DNA of 64,000 bases from positions 14,102,716 through 14,166,715 of the forward strand of contig JAJEKV010000004.1 of NCBI GenBank assembly GCA_021234155.1. Direction: 5' to 3'. The notes under the pieces are model-generated. The model saw nothing but the letters and a program-made list of their open reading frames with translations. It ran no database searches and was not told where the DNA came from. Positions 48,718 to 60,239 of the stretch are shown piece after piece. The DNA comes from Isoetes taiwanensis (lineage: Eukaryota > Streptophyta > Lycopodiopsida > Isoetales > Isoetaceae). The number at the start of each line of letters is the position of its first letter. Within the stretch, counting starts at the first letter, position 1. The translations under genes and the position numbers were made by a program.

Positions 48718-49260
48718 GGGGGAACAGAAAGACTGTTAATTTTATAACCAAAATGCTTCTTCCTTAGATAAAAAACTAGCTCAATCTTTTCCTCCTATCT
48801 GTATCGCCATTCCAATTTTTTCTGACATGTGATTTTCGCAACAAGATCTCGAGAAAACAAACCTGGAAAACTAGCCGCTGTGCGGTTTTGCTCCGGGTTA
48901 GATCCCAAGAAAACAGACCTAAAAATTGGACCTTGGGCGAAGTAGGCTTTGAAACATTCAACCATAATGTGAGACGATTATGGCTAAAGCTTGTATTATG
49001 GCTTCTCGACCATTGAATAATATTGAATAATGGCACATCTGGCAGCATATTCCCTATCCATAAATCCAGAGCGTGCAAAGTGGGTCTTTTGCAGGTCAAA
49101 CTGGCCCCTGTTGACCCGACTTTCAAGGGGACATTATTAAGGCACACGTCATTGGATAAAGCAGTATTTTCGCTACAATACAGTATAGTATGAAAACAAC
49201 ATGACCAATCATTGTATGGCAACACTCCATGAGCCAAGAGCCACAGAATGACACATTATG
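48718..49260. other. 5' flank of the FLX-like gene
   Basis: On the minus strand the ATG is preceded by TTAACAG-TCTTTCTGTTCCCC, which could be a 5'-UTR intron acceptor. No promoter element is identified. Frames here (48,776-49,237 minus) are motif-free. Confidence 0.35.
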
Positions 49261-49261
49261 A

Positions 49262-49544
49262 CAAGAGCCTGGGGAATCGAACCCCAGATAATTCCAAAGC
49301 TCATGGCTTACCTCGATGTCGCGGTCGGACCATGCATAGGAGCCATCGAACACATGCCATTGACTACCATTCCAAGCTCCAGTTGTCAATGGCATGCATT
49401 CGATGATCCTATGCATAGTTTTCTTCGTTCCCTGAAAGCCAACAAAGACGATTTGTTAGTGAGCTTGGGGAATTGAATGCCAACGCAATGCCAATGCTCA
49501 TCGGAGCATAAGGGAGATCCCAGTGTAGGGGGTCTCCCTTATGC
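49262..49544 (-). repeat. Two tRNA-T-arm-like motifs, each followed by a hairpin
   Basis: Module 1: 49,283-49,273 (minus) is a perfect B box GGTTCGATTCC in a T-arm stem (CTGGG and CCCCAG). On the high-coordinate side lies an imperfect hairpin, 49,332-49,364 with 49,385-49,416, about 4 mismatches. Module 2: about 49,503-49,463 is a diverged copy of the same T-arm (ATGAGC, TTGG, ATTCCCCA). It is followed by a hairpin with perfect 12-bp arms (49,506-49,517 and 49,533-49,544). Not a complete tRNA. Confidence 0.5.
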
Positions 49545-49559
49545 CCAGGGAATAGCATC

Positions 49560-50626
49560 AAGCAACAGAATATCACATATTCATAGGCTTTAACCATAAT
49601 ACATGAACATCAAGAGAGGCAAGACCATTAAGTAACCTTAGCTAAGGAATTGGTAATCCCTTTTAAAGGATGATGTGGCGTCATTGGGTAAAATCCCAAA
49701 AGGAGGCAACGAAGCTATGCTTAGTGTCTGGGCAGCGACCGAATGGCCTTCCAGGCCATCGATCTTATCCTTCAGGGATCTGATTCGACCTACAGAGGGC
49801 ACAATTTCTAATTTCGGCCCTTGGGCTTCAAGGGGAGCCCATCAGTTTGCCAGATTATGAAGTATTTAAGAATCCAAGATTGTAGAGCCATCCCAGCCCT
49901 GTGTAAGATCAGGAATGGCATGAGAGGACATGGCCGAATTCTGGGCAGAATTCTGGGTCTATACGGATTCTGAATCAATTGGCATAGAAGGAGGCAGACG
50001 CCCCCTGGCTTTAGCCTTTCTGGCAGCCCTCCTCATAGAAGACATGATGAACAAAGGATGAACAAATGAAAACAGACAAAAAACAGGGCCATGATGCTAA
50101 CCTCTGGTCTGTGCAGATCGCTCCACCCTTGCCGCTCACGCAAGCCTGATATACCACAGAACACCACGCACAAGACGTCATCTGCAAAAACGGCCAAGCT
50201 TGTGCTGGCGACACCTAAACTAACCCATTCGACACCTGATGCAGCCGGATTAAGCAAAATGACACCTCATGCAGCCAGATTTAGCATCCTCCTCAGTCAC
50301 GCACACCTGCAGCCGCCTCCACGCCCGACCCAATCCAGATCTTTGCACAAAACACAGGCCCCTCCTGCCACGTAGGTTTTCAAAACGCATCCCAGATGCC
50401 AGTATCACCAACATACATATTTGCATACGAATACCTGGCCTAACCTTACATAATTATATGTAACAAAACTACCATTTCTGATCGGGGCCACATTATTGCC
50501 GCTATTGACAAGATGCTTTATTAGCTTTTATTTAGCTAATGACACGTCTATTTTTTTCCGCATATTTTGTGTTTCGGTGGGAGGGGGAAAAATATAGGAG
50601 AGGGTGTCCTTCTTTCACCCACTCCC
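49560..50626. other. Non-coding stretch
   Basis: Frames at 50,011-50,257 (minus) and 50,091-50,463 (plus) overlap each other and have no motif. Nothing else supported. Confidence 0.4.
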
Positions 50627-50722
50627 CTTAATGGCCCACATTTTGCCCCTTAATAGCCGACTTTTTACCCTTTGATAGCTCATTTTTTCCCTTTAACAGC
50701 CCACTTAATAGCCCACCTTAAG
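50627..50722 (+). repeat. Degenerate tandem repeat, about 22-24-bp unit
   Basis: Four to five units of the form CCCTTAATAGCCCACTTTTT with substitutions, 28 bp upstream of the LTR retrotransposon. Confidence 0.55.
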
Positions 50723-50749
50723 AATTATAAGCTAGCAAAAACGCACGCC

Positions 50750-52302
50750 TGTGACACACCTAGGGGATTGATGGACCAGTTAACGTTTGAGCCTTAACCA
50801 TAGGTTAGAAATAATAAATTATAGAAAAGAATAGCAATGGTTGGGGAAACAAGTCGAATACGGTATTGATACTATGGTACCGTAGATATTTAAAGGAAAT
50901 AGAGGGAATATCTGAATTGAAATAGCATAGCTAGGAATAGGAAGATTTTTACTATTAATAGGAAAGGGGAGGATATTTTTCTTGTCTTTAAGATTATAAC
51001 GTTATTAACGAAAACCGTCTTTTTGGTGGGTCAAACTTTCAGAAGCTCTGCCTGTGCCTTCAAGCCTATACAGAAGAGATCAATCGGAATTGGTGGGTTA
51101 ACCGGAGCCAAACCCATGGGAATCTGTGGTGGCTTGGGCTGTCATTGCTTATTTGTTTGTTTTAGTTGCGGATTGATGCAGCCTTGTTTCTGTTTTTCAT
51201 TTAAACATCTTGTTATCTACTCAAGATTCGTGTCCAGAAGCGGTTACAGGGTTTAGAACTCCATATTCATTGCTGAGTCAGCCAGGAAGCGATGTCTTGT
51301 TGTTTTCCTTTGCCTCTAAATTACTGCCAAAGCCAACAAATCCGCAGAATCTAATCATCTGTGTAGGCCATAACCGGAGTTTATTCATGATTCAGGACAT
51401 CAAATGGCATGTAATCCATGGAAAACGTCATGTCTCGCCCTTCTGTTGCTTGTTCCGATCATGTTGCAGAATCCGGCCCTGCTCCGCATAATAGAAGCCT
51501 CTGTTAAGCCTCTTTAATACCTTTCGATTTCATTCTTATTTAATCTTTGGCTTTAAAGTTATTAAAACATCCACTAGTCTAGTTGGTTAAGGTTATAACC
51601 CATTGCTCCAGAGATCCAGGTTTGATTCCGGTTGAGAACCCAACTTTTTGCCTCACCTTCCTTTTACTTCCTTTATGTCATCGTAATGCCCCTTGTATGT
51701 ATCAAGTTATTCCATATGGTTTCTTTTGCTTGTAGAAAGTGGTTGTTAAACATTTTATTTTTTCTTTATTATGTTCTTGTTACTTTGATATAGTTAAGTG
51801 GAATGTTTAAAAAGATATGATTTAACTGTTTGAACGAACCCGCCCCTTCGTCGATGCCGGAGGGCTGGAGCGGTTGAGCATCGTGCATATCAGGTGATTG
51901 GTATGTGAACGTACATCCGCAGTGTCACGAATCGGTTAATGGAGAGTTCCCGGCGGGATTGATCATCCCTGGATAACATTAATAACTGTTAAAGTTGTGT
52001 TGTAATGTTGTGTTTCTTTCCAGATTGTCTAGACCAGGTAACGGTTGCCCATTTAGTCAGTCCTTTTCCTGGACTAACCCCCATCACTTCTTTCCCATTT
52101 CTTACAGATTAATCTGGTAGCTACGTGACTGTCGAGCGAGGGGAGCACGAGTGATAGTAGAGATGCTGTCTTGCGTAGATTCCTACGTAGTTTCAATTGT
52201 AACCTTGGGTTTATGAATTTTATTTAAGAAAGATATTTATTATTCGAGTCCATTACTCTCTTTTGTTTGATCTCAAGTGCTTAACGCTCTAGGAGCGTTT
52301 CA
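50750..52302 (+). repeat. 5' LTR of compact element (1,553 bp)
   Basis: Starts TGTGACACACC and ends GAGCGTTTCA. Aligned over its length with 52,732-54,296 at high identity with small indels (for example a 30-bp duplication of TTAAGCCTCTTTAATACC in the other copy). Contains pol III-box-like motifs at 51,575-51,629. Confidence 0.93.
51575..51629 (+). promoter_or_regulatory. tRNA-like A and B boxes in 5' LTR
   Basis: A-box-like TAGTCTAGTTGG (51,575-51,586) fits TRGYNNARNNGG. B-box-like GGTTTGATTCC (51,619-51,629) has one change from GGTTCGANTCC. Start-to-start spacing is 44 bp, as in tRNA genes. A full cloverleaf is not obvious and the T stem is imperfect. Likely a tRNA or SINE-head relic captured by the LTR. 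Confidence 0.55.
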
Positions 52303-52304
52303 TT

Positions 52305-52317
52305 TGGTATCAGAGCC
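52305..52317 (+). other. Primer-binding site, initiator tRNA-Met type
   Basis: TGGTATCAGAGCC two bases after the LTR end. This is the standard plant retrotransposon primer site and fixes the element's orientation. Confidence 0.9.
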
Positions 52318-52363
52318 TAGGTTCCCGATCGCTAACCCTTGTTTGGTTATTGGACCAGACAAT

Positions 52364-52720
52364 TGGAGATCATCAATATTCCCAGTGACAGCGAGGAAAA
52401 GGAGGTCATCCACATATCCAGTGATGAGGATGAGGGTCTCGAAGTATCCAGCCCCGAGCCAGAGAGGAAACCCTTAGGAATAAGTTCTCCCTATTCTAGC
52501 TACGCCAACTAAGTTTGGAGCCTTAGGACAATCGAAATTGCCAAAGTCTACCTGAAGCTTCGAAACGGGAGAACTAGGAAAACCCGAAAGCAAGCCCAAA
52601 TAGCATTCTTTGAGCACCATATATCTCTTGAACCTCCTGAAAGGATAGAAATTTGCGTGCATGGATCACGTGTGTACTCCCTTGAGAATCTTTCCATGAG
52701 GACATGGGTAAATTTTTAGT
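52364..52720 (+). pseudogene. Small acidic reading frame inside compact element
   Basis: One frame reads from about 52,364 through an acidic Ser/Glu stretch (INIPSDSEEKEVIHISSDED) to a TAA near 52,510. It continues in the same frame with a basic segment (LKLRNGRTRKTRKQAQ) to a TAG at about 52,718-52,720 that lies against the purine tract. The shared frame on both sides of one stop suggests a former protein of about 120 residues, with acidic N-half and basic C-half. No homology recognised; it may be a remnant of a gag or pol C-terminus. Confidence 0.4.
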
Positions 52721-52731
52721 GCGGGAGAAAA
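52721..52731 (+). other. Polypurine tract before 3' LTR
   Basis: GCGGGAGAAAA directly abuts the TGTGACAC start of the right LTR, as expected for the plus-strand primer. Confidence 0.75.
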
Positions 52732-54296
52732 TGTGACACACCTAGGGGGTTGATGGACCAGTTAACGTTTGAGCCTTAACCATAGGTTAGAAATATATAA
52801 ATTATAAAAAAAGAATAGCAATGGTTGGGGAAACAAGTTGAATACGATATTTATACTATGGTACCGTTGATATTTAAAGGAAATAGAGGGAATATCCGAA
52901 TTGAAATAGTAGAGCTAGAAATAGGAAGATTTTTACTATTAATAGGGAAGGGGGGGATATTTTTCTTGTCTTTAGGATTATAATGTTATTAAGAAAAACC
53001 GTCTTTTTGGTGGGTCAAACTTTCAGAAGCTCTGCCTGCGCCTTCAAGCCTAGATACAGAAGAGATCAATCGGAATTGGTGGGTTAACCGGAGCCAAACC
53101 CATGGGAATCTGTGGTGGCTTGGGCTGTCATTGCTTATTTGTTTGTTTTAGTTGCGGATTGATGCAGCCTTGTTTCTGTTTTTCATTTAAACATCTTGTT
53201 ATCTACTCAAGATTCATGTCCAGAAGCGGTTACAGGGTTTAGACTCCATATTCATTGCTGAGCCAGCCAGGAAGCGATGTCTTGTTGTTTTCCTTTGCCT
53301 CTAAATCATTGCCAAAGCCAGCAAATCCGCATAATCTAATCATTTGTGTAGGCCTAAAACGGAGTTTATTCATGATTCAGAACATCAAATGGCATGTAAT
53401 CCATGGAAACTGGCCTGTCCCGCCCTTCTGTTGCTTGCTCCGATCGTGTTGCAGAATCCGGCCCTGTTCCGCATAATAGAAGCCTCTGTTAAGCCTCTTT
53501 AATACCTTTCAATTTCGTTAAGCCTCTTTAATACCTTTCAATTTCGTTCTTATTTAGTTCTTTCGCTTTAAAGTCATTAAAACATCCACTAGTCTAGTTG
53601 GTTAAGGTTATAACCCATTGCTCCAGAGATTCAGGTTTGATTCCGGCTGAGAGCCCAACTTTTTGCCTCACCTTCCTTTTACTTCCTTTATGTCATCGTA
53701 ATGCCTCTTGTATGTATCAGGTTTCTTTTGCTTGTAGAAAGTGGTTGTTAAACATTTTCTTTTTTCTTTATTATGTTCTTGTTACTTTGATACGGTTAAG
53801 TGGAATGTTTAAAAAAATATGATTTAATTGTTTGAACGAACCCGCCCCTTCGTCGATGCCGGAGGGCTGGAGCGGTTGAGCATCGTGCATACCAGGTGAT
53901 TGGTATGTGAACGTACATCCGTGTCGCGAACGGTGTATGTGAGAGCCCGGGCGAGGAATTGATCATCCCTGGATAACATTAATAACTGTTAAAGTTGTGT
54001 TGTAATGCTGTGTTTCTTTCCAGATTGTCTAGACCAGGTAACGGTTGCCCACTAGTCCTTTTCCTGGACTAACCCCCGTCACCTCTTTCCCATTTCTTAC
54101 AGATTAATCTGGTAGCTACGTGACTATCGAGCGAGGGGAGCACGAGTGATAGTAGAGATGTGTCTTGCGTAGATTCCTACGTGGTTTCAATTGTAACCTT
54201 GGGTTTATGAATTTTATTTAAGAAAGATATTTATTATTCGAGTCCATTACTCTCTTTTGTTTGATCTCAAGTGCTTAACGCTCTAGGAGTGTTTCA
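52732..54296 (+). repeat. 3' LTR of compact element (1,565 bp)
   Basis: Direct repeat of 50,750-52,302. It carries the same A-box-like (53,590-53,601) and B-box-like (53,634-53,644) motifs with identical 44-bp spacing. Substitutions between the LTRs show the insertion is not recent. Confidence 0.93.
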
Positions 54297-54380
54297 ACGC
54301 CAGAGGCCATAGAAAATAAAGGCACGGGAAAATTAGGGCACAGTAATTGGATACCAAAAGATAATTGAATTGTCTTCTAC

Positions 54381-54790
54381 GTTTGTTTTTTTTTTTTTTT
54401 TTTTTAAGAAGAACTGTGTCATCAATATATTAAAAGAATGGTAATATTACAAAGCAAGGGAGGAGGAAGGAGAACTGCCCCAAAGAGACAGCGATACCTC
54501 GACACTTCACAATAAACTCACAGAAAAACTGCAACTCTACTGTTGTACAAACCGACCATCACCATCGACAACACCCAAGAAGTCTCGCCAAATGGCAAAC
54601 TTCTGCTCTACTAAGCCCGGGAACACCAGAAAGCTTTGAAATAGCGTGTACCTGAGTCGAGGAATCAGAGAGGCTGCAGGCTGCTGAGAGGCTGCAGGCA
54701 GTCCCCTGAAAGATCTACAACCGCCGCCGCTTCCAAACCAGCCACACCAACCAAGCCACGCACAGATCAAACCATTTGAAAGCATAATTA
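54381..54790 (-). mobile_element. LINE-like 3' end with poly(A)
   Basis: On the minus strand a region rich in tryptophan-like codons passes into a 3'-UTR-like segment ending TGATGACACAGTTCTTCTT and a poly(A) of about 21 nt (plus-strand T run 54,383-54,404). This is the usual look of a plant LINE tail. A doubled GAGGCTGCAGGC near 54,665-54,700 is present. No RT is attached. Confidence 0.4.
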
Positions 54791-55379
54791 GGGCAAAATT
54801 GTATTAAAATTTAGTATCCATGATAGAAATAGCATGTATTGTTTGGATAGGGTAGATGATGCCCCTACGTTTAAGGTATAAGGTACCAGTATTTCCTAGT
54901 TTTGGAAGGGCAGAATATGAGGTTGTTGTAGCCGTCTTTGGTTGTGTTGTAAATGTTTATGTAATATCTTTCGATTTCATTTGCCTTTTTCTTGCGTTCG
55001 GTTTCTTCTAAGAGGTAGATGTGCAAGTTTTGTTTCATATGGTTTGTGCTTGTCAACATCTGCAGCCATTTTGAGATTTAGTTTTACTTTGTGCTATTTA
55101 TACCTGTTTGATAGGTTTGTTGTTTGTCCTGCGTATTTCTTATTGTTCTTATTGCACGTTAGGCAATATATCTTTATCATAGGTTTTATTTTACCTGTGC
55201 CATTGTTAGTTGTGTTAGAGTTGTTTTGACATGTAAATGTTTTTTTTTTCCCCTTTTTCTTTAGTTTTAGTTTTGGTGTGTTCATAATAATTAAAATATG
55301 ATTTGAGATTGAGATCAAAATTGTACTGTATTATATTGAATGGTTTAACATTTTGAATAGTTCAGCATATGAAAAATAT
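54791..55379. other. T-rich non-coding stretch before Helitron
   Basis: No Helitron 5' TC terminus could be identified here. Frames are motif-free. Confidence 0.35.
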
Positions 55380-58367
55380 GAAGTTTGTAAGGCTATTAAC
55401 CGTCATCGCATGTCGGGTTTGAAAAGAAATCAATATTTTCGAACAATTCTAAGACAAGCTTGTCATCAAACGCATATGTCGCCTTTTCGATGGTCATATT
55501 ACCATATGGCTGCATAATCGCAAAAGTCTATGTTATTGAGTTCCAAAATAAAGGCTTGCCACATGTACATTTGTTGACTATGTTGGATCAGGCCGACAAG
55601 CCCTTCACAGCCGAAGAAATTGATCAAATTATTTGTGCTGAAATACCAGATAAAGATGCATATCCTGAATTATATGAGGTGGTCACCCGTAATATGATGC
55701 ATGGGCCATGTGGTACTAGATATCCGAATATATAGTCCGTGTATGCAGGGTGGTAAGTGTACAAAACGTTATCCACGAGCATTTTCAGATGAGACGACAG
55801 TTGTTGACAGGTATCCATTGTACCGAAGAAGGGATGATGGTGAAAGGTAAAAAAAGGAGATATAGGTTTAGACAACAGATGTCGTGCCATAAAATCTGTG
55901 GTTGACATCGTACTTCAAGTGCCATATTAATGTTGAAGTATGTGCTGCTGTAAAGGCCGTTAAATACCTGTACAATTATGTCTGCAAAGGGCCAGATATG
56001 ATCAATGTGAACTTAGAGGCGTCGAGTAATAGTGCAACTACTAGCAGGGCGTCCACCATAAACCATGACGAGGTTGCGCAATTCTTGAATGCACGCTATT
56101 TTTCAGCTTCTGAAGCATCATGGAGAATCCTCTCGTATGATATACAACAACAATTTACTCATGTCACTAGATTGGCTGTGCATCTCCCAATGCAACAAGA
56201 TATATACTATCGAGAAGGTATGAGCATGGACATGATAAGAAGTAAGAATAACGGAACAACGTTGATATCTTTCTTCGAGATGAATGCATCTGAAAATAGA
56301 GAGGCTACTCAATTGCTCTACCACGATTTTCCTAAAATTTTTACCTATGATAAACCCAGTAGGACAAGGATGGGTAGATCCGGCAATCAGAAGTTTCCCA
56401 CGATTGGATCCATGTACTTTGTTAATCCTTCTGAGGGAAAGCGGTACTATCCACGTCTCCTATTGACACGTGTGACAGGTGCAGTTAGTTTTGAAGATCT
56501 GCGCTCCTTCAATGGGGAGTTGTGTGCAACATATAAAGAAGCTTGCATTCGTCACGGGTTGCTTCGAGATGACACATAATTGCTCGAGTCTCTTCAAGAA
56601 GTAGCAACATCGGGCATGCCACCATATTTTGCGGCACATGTTCGCCATGATCCTTTTAAATTGTGGACCATCGAATCCGCCGCAACTATGGGAAGAACTT
56701 AAGCTTTCTATGGTCGATGACTTCTTGCATGAGGCGCGAAGGGTTGCAGAGGATGAAAGTGTGCAAGTATGTGATCGATTTTTTGACATGGCACTTCTAA
56801 ACATTGAAGACCACATGAGTTTTGCCGGACGATCTTTGAGAGAGTTTGAATTCATGGTTCCTGAGCGTGCAAATATTCCAGGATGAGGTGTTTCAAGAAG
56901 ACATGGCGGAAGTGCTAGAAGATGTGGACCGCCTATATAAAGACCAACGTGTTATCTTTGACCGTGTGATTGATGAACATGTGATGTTGGAAAAAGGACG
57001 GGTGTTCTTTGTTCATGGTGCAGGTGAATCAGGAAAGATTTTTCTTTTTAACACCATGTTGTCTTATGTTCGTGCCAGAGGTATTATTGCCCTTGCAGTT
57101 GCTTCCTCCGAAATTGCATCCACTATATTGAAGGGCGGGCGCACTGCACATTCAAGGTTCAAGATACCGATAAACATAGACGAGACATCAACATGCAATA
57201 TTCCAAAGCAGCCGAGCTAGCAAAATTGATAAAAGTGACATGCATGATTATATGGGATGAAGCCCCAATGATGCATAAACATGTTTATGAAGCACACTGG
57301 ATAGAACGCTCCGTGATGTGATGTCATGTGATAAATTATTCGGAGGACTCATTGTTGTTTTGGGAGAATATTTTCGCCAGATTCCACCCGTGGTCCCACA
57401 AGGAAATCGACCCCAAATTGTGTAAGCTTCCTTGAAGTACTCTTACATATGGGATCATGTCGAGGAGCATAAGCTCAACATCAATATGCGGGTAATGAAC
57501 AATGTAGGGAACGATCTAGAAGAGCAAAGGGCGTTTGCTGACTATCTTCTACGAGTTGGAGATGGACTTGAAATCACATTTCCCAATATTGGGTCGGATG
57601 TAATATATCTTCCGGAAGAGATTTGTCTCAAGTCGCATGACTTAAATGATTTGCTAGCCGTGGCATTTCCAGATGTTTACACAAATTATGGAAGTGTGTC
57701 CTATTGGGTGCAAAGGGCACTCCTTACGCCACTAAATGAGGATGTAGACGAAGTAAACAAGAGGATGACAGAGTGGTTGCCTGCTATGCCTATTGATTAT
57801 TACAGTGCCGATCAAGTTGTGGATGAGAATGATGCAGGGGTCTATCCTATTGAATTTTTGAATGTGCAAACTCTGAGTGGGATGCCTCCATATCAATTTA
57901 CATTGAAGGTTGGCATGATCGTCATGCTACTGAGGTCTGTTTCTACCCATAAAGGACTCTAAAATGGCACTCGCCTCATTATACATTCATTGGGAAGACG
58001 TGCTATAGATGCCGAGATTGTCACTGGAAAGAATATTGGGAGCAGGGTGCTCATATTTCGAATTCCTTTGGTTCCAAATAATGTAGAACTTCCATTTTAG
58101 TTTAAGTGCATGCAATTTCCGCTGCATCCAGTTTTTGATATGACAATCAACAAGTCCCAGGGCCAAACAATGAAAATGGTTGGTTTGTAGTTGCCAAACT
58201 CAGTATTTAGTCACGAACAACTCTATGTGGCACTCTTAAGAGCTCAAGGAATCCGAGGCATAAAGGTACTCATTCTATCGAAGGATGGAGATGCTTCCTC
58301 ATACTTCGACAGAACGAGATATACAACGAATATTGTGTACAAAGAACTCCCCTCTTCATCCATGTAG
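55380..58367 (+). pseudogene. Helitron Rep/helicase relic
   Basis: Blocks in order are as follows. IEFQNKGLPHVHLL carries the HUH motif at 55,562-55,570. HGPCG and a Cys-rich KCTKRYP segment follow. AVKAVKYLYNYVCKG holds the Rep catalytic tyrosines (about 55,955-55,990). A long Rep C-terminal part runs to 56,579. The Pif1-like helicase has a Walker A altered to GAGESGKI (about 57,018-57,041), motif II IIWDEAP (57,247-57,267), [11 protein letters not shown], and INKSQGQTMKM near 58,146. At least five stops or frameshifts interrupt it. The intact family would move by rolling-circle replication. The 3' CTRR hairpin end was not located. Confidence 0.88.
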
Positions 58368-60119
58368 ATGGTGCATATTTTGGTCCCTTGGTATGTCTTT
58401 GGTCACCATGTCGCCAAATGCCTAAAAGGTGACAGAAGTTATCATGTCTCCAGTGTTACTTTTGTCGTATGTGCTCTTGGGTCATGGTGTGATTGAGAAT
58501 GAAAATACTATGCTCATGTGCATGGGGTAGCAAGCGTGGAAATTGAGGAGCTTATTGCAAAGCTCAAGGAAATATTTTGCACTGACGAGCTTGTCAAGTT
58601 GGAGCACTTCATCCAACTAATTGATGACTTCCTGTTTGCTCAAGTCTATCCAAGAGAACGTTGTTACATGGATGTGCTTTGAGAGAGGTAGGTTGAGGAT
58701 ATAGTTCATGTATATATCTATTGGGTAATGTAGGGCTTTTACTAACCTGCAAATGTTTGTCTTTCTTATCAGATGAGAAACGATATTGTGCACTGGCGAA
58801 TTGGCATCTTAGTAGCAAAAGAACTCACATGTGTTGGAATATGTAATGGAACCCATTTTAGGGTCTACAAATCATTCCTTCTGAGGCGTATCTGATTCCA
58901 TCATACGAGTCTACGTTCGGGATGAGTTGTCTCACGTGCTTGATAGTCGTGAGACATCATGGGGTTCGAATCAATGAGAGATCACAAGCTTTTATAATCA
59001 TGGTAAGTGTATCTTCACAGGCTACAACTCCATGAATGGTATGCAACTCCAGAACTGTTTATGAGCACTCTAAAAATTCATACAACAACATCCCATGTAG
59101 TTATGCAAATGCAAAGAGAAGCCCTCCATACGCACCTTTCATCAAAGATGAAGGAAAATATAATTGAGCATATGTTGGGTATTCAAGCACGAATCATTTC
59201 ATTGCCAGGATTGTGCCTCAAACGTTAAAGTTCTGTCGTAGATAACCAAAAGGCATCACTACCAACCTTAATTAGCTTCTCTCACGTATTCAGCCAGGTA
59301 TCTGCTATATGAGCATCCTACAAAAATGCTATTGTTAGATTAAACAATTTCACCCCTTTTTTAGCAACCTCACAATATAAAAGGAATACCTCAAAGTTGG
59401 ATTTGAGATCTTTGTTCCATATCCCTTGAAGGTTCTAAACAAAAGAGTCTGGCTGTGAAGATGCAATCATTAGGTGGCGTCTAAATCGAAAGAGTGAAAA
59501 AACCATAGAAGGGTCTTCATTTGTTGCAAGGATGATATTCTTGGAACTACATAGCATTCCAAACTTGCAGCAGAGCATAGATTGGAGCTTAAATTCAGAA
59601 TCCACACATAAGAAAGTTGAGGGAGATTTCAGATTCGGTATGGATCCATTTGCAGAGTAGTATGGATTCAGTATGGATCCATTTGCTAACTACTTTGCAG
59701 ACTGTATACCCAGGTCCATGTTGTTCCTATGCGTGGCTCGAATCTATAGACATTACAAAATGCGCCTGCAAAAGAATCGCGAGGGTCTGCCTACACAGCA
59801 CAACAGAATATGACTGTTACGTTTTTTTTTTAATTGATTTTCATATTGGTTTTGAGTTGGTCTTTATAAAATGGGTTGGGTAGGTGGATGGATAGGTAAT
59901 ATTACTGCCTAATTGATGAATGGGCCTTTTTAAACCTCTCATAAAATATTACAATATACAAATTAAATTTTTTCCAAAAGCATGTTCTTTTCTACCATGC
60001 TTGGTAGAGAAACATATTCTTCTTCCATGCTTGATGTGATGACCATACGAATATTTTGCATCATATGAATATTATACTCGTATTTACAAAATATGGTCAT
60101 CATATGGATGCAAAAGGGT
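58368..60119. other. Non-coding stretch after Helitron
   Basis: May include the Helitron 3' part, but no terminus was recognised. A short duplication of TTCAGTATGGATCCATTTGC-like sequence is seen at 59,635-59,690. Frames here are motif-free. Confidence 0.35.
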
Positions 60120-60200
60120 AGTTGCACAAGACAAGATTTGAACTGGCAATCTTCTAGTTGCAAGTCACACACCTATGCCAAGTGTGCTACCAATATTTGT
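60120..60200 (-). repeat. SINE-like head with A and B boxes
   Basis: On the minus strand TAGCACACTTGG (60,189-60,178) fits the A box. AGTTCAAATCT (60,144-60,134) approximates the B box 45 bp downstream. Typical tRNA-derived plant SINE head; the body and tail toward lower coordinates are not delimited. Confidence 0.5.
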
Positions 60201-60239
60201 TAAAGGCATTCCCTCATGTCTTTCTCATATGCAGGGCAA

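Larger units (their letters stand above)
50750..54296 (+). mobile_element. Complete compact LTR retrotransposon with long LTRs
   Basis: Flanked by the 5-bp duplication ACGCC (50,745-50,749 and 54,297-54,301). Two direct LTRs begin TGTGACACACCTAGGGG and end GTGTTTCA or GCGTTTCA. Between them are only 429 bp: a primer site, one small broken frame and a purine tract. No gag, protease, integrase or RT is present, so it depends on enzymes of another element. Orientation is set by the primer site next to the left LTR. With LTRs of about 1.55 kb and an interior under 0.45 kb it fits neither the TRIM nor the LARD size class. Confidence 0.93.

Noticed and set aside
49262-49302. Functional tRNA gene
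   Set aside because: Perfect B box and T arm but no matching acceptor stem, D arm or A box at tRNA spacing.
50011-50463. Overlapping frames on both strands
   Set aside because: Mutually antisense, no motif and no splice context.
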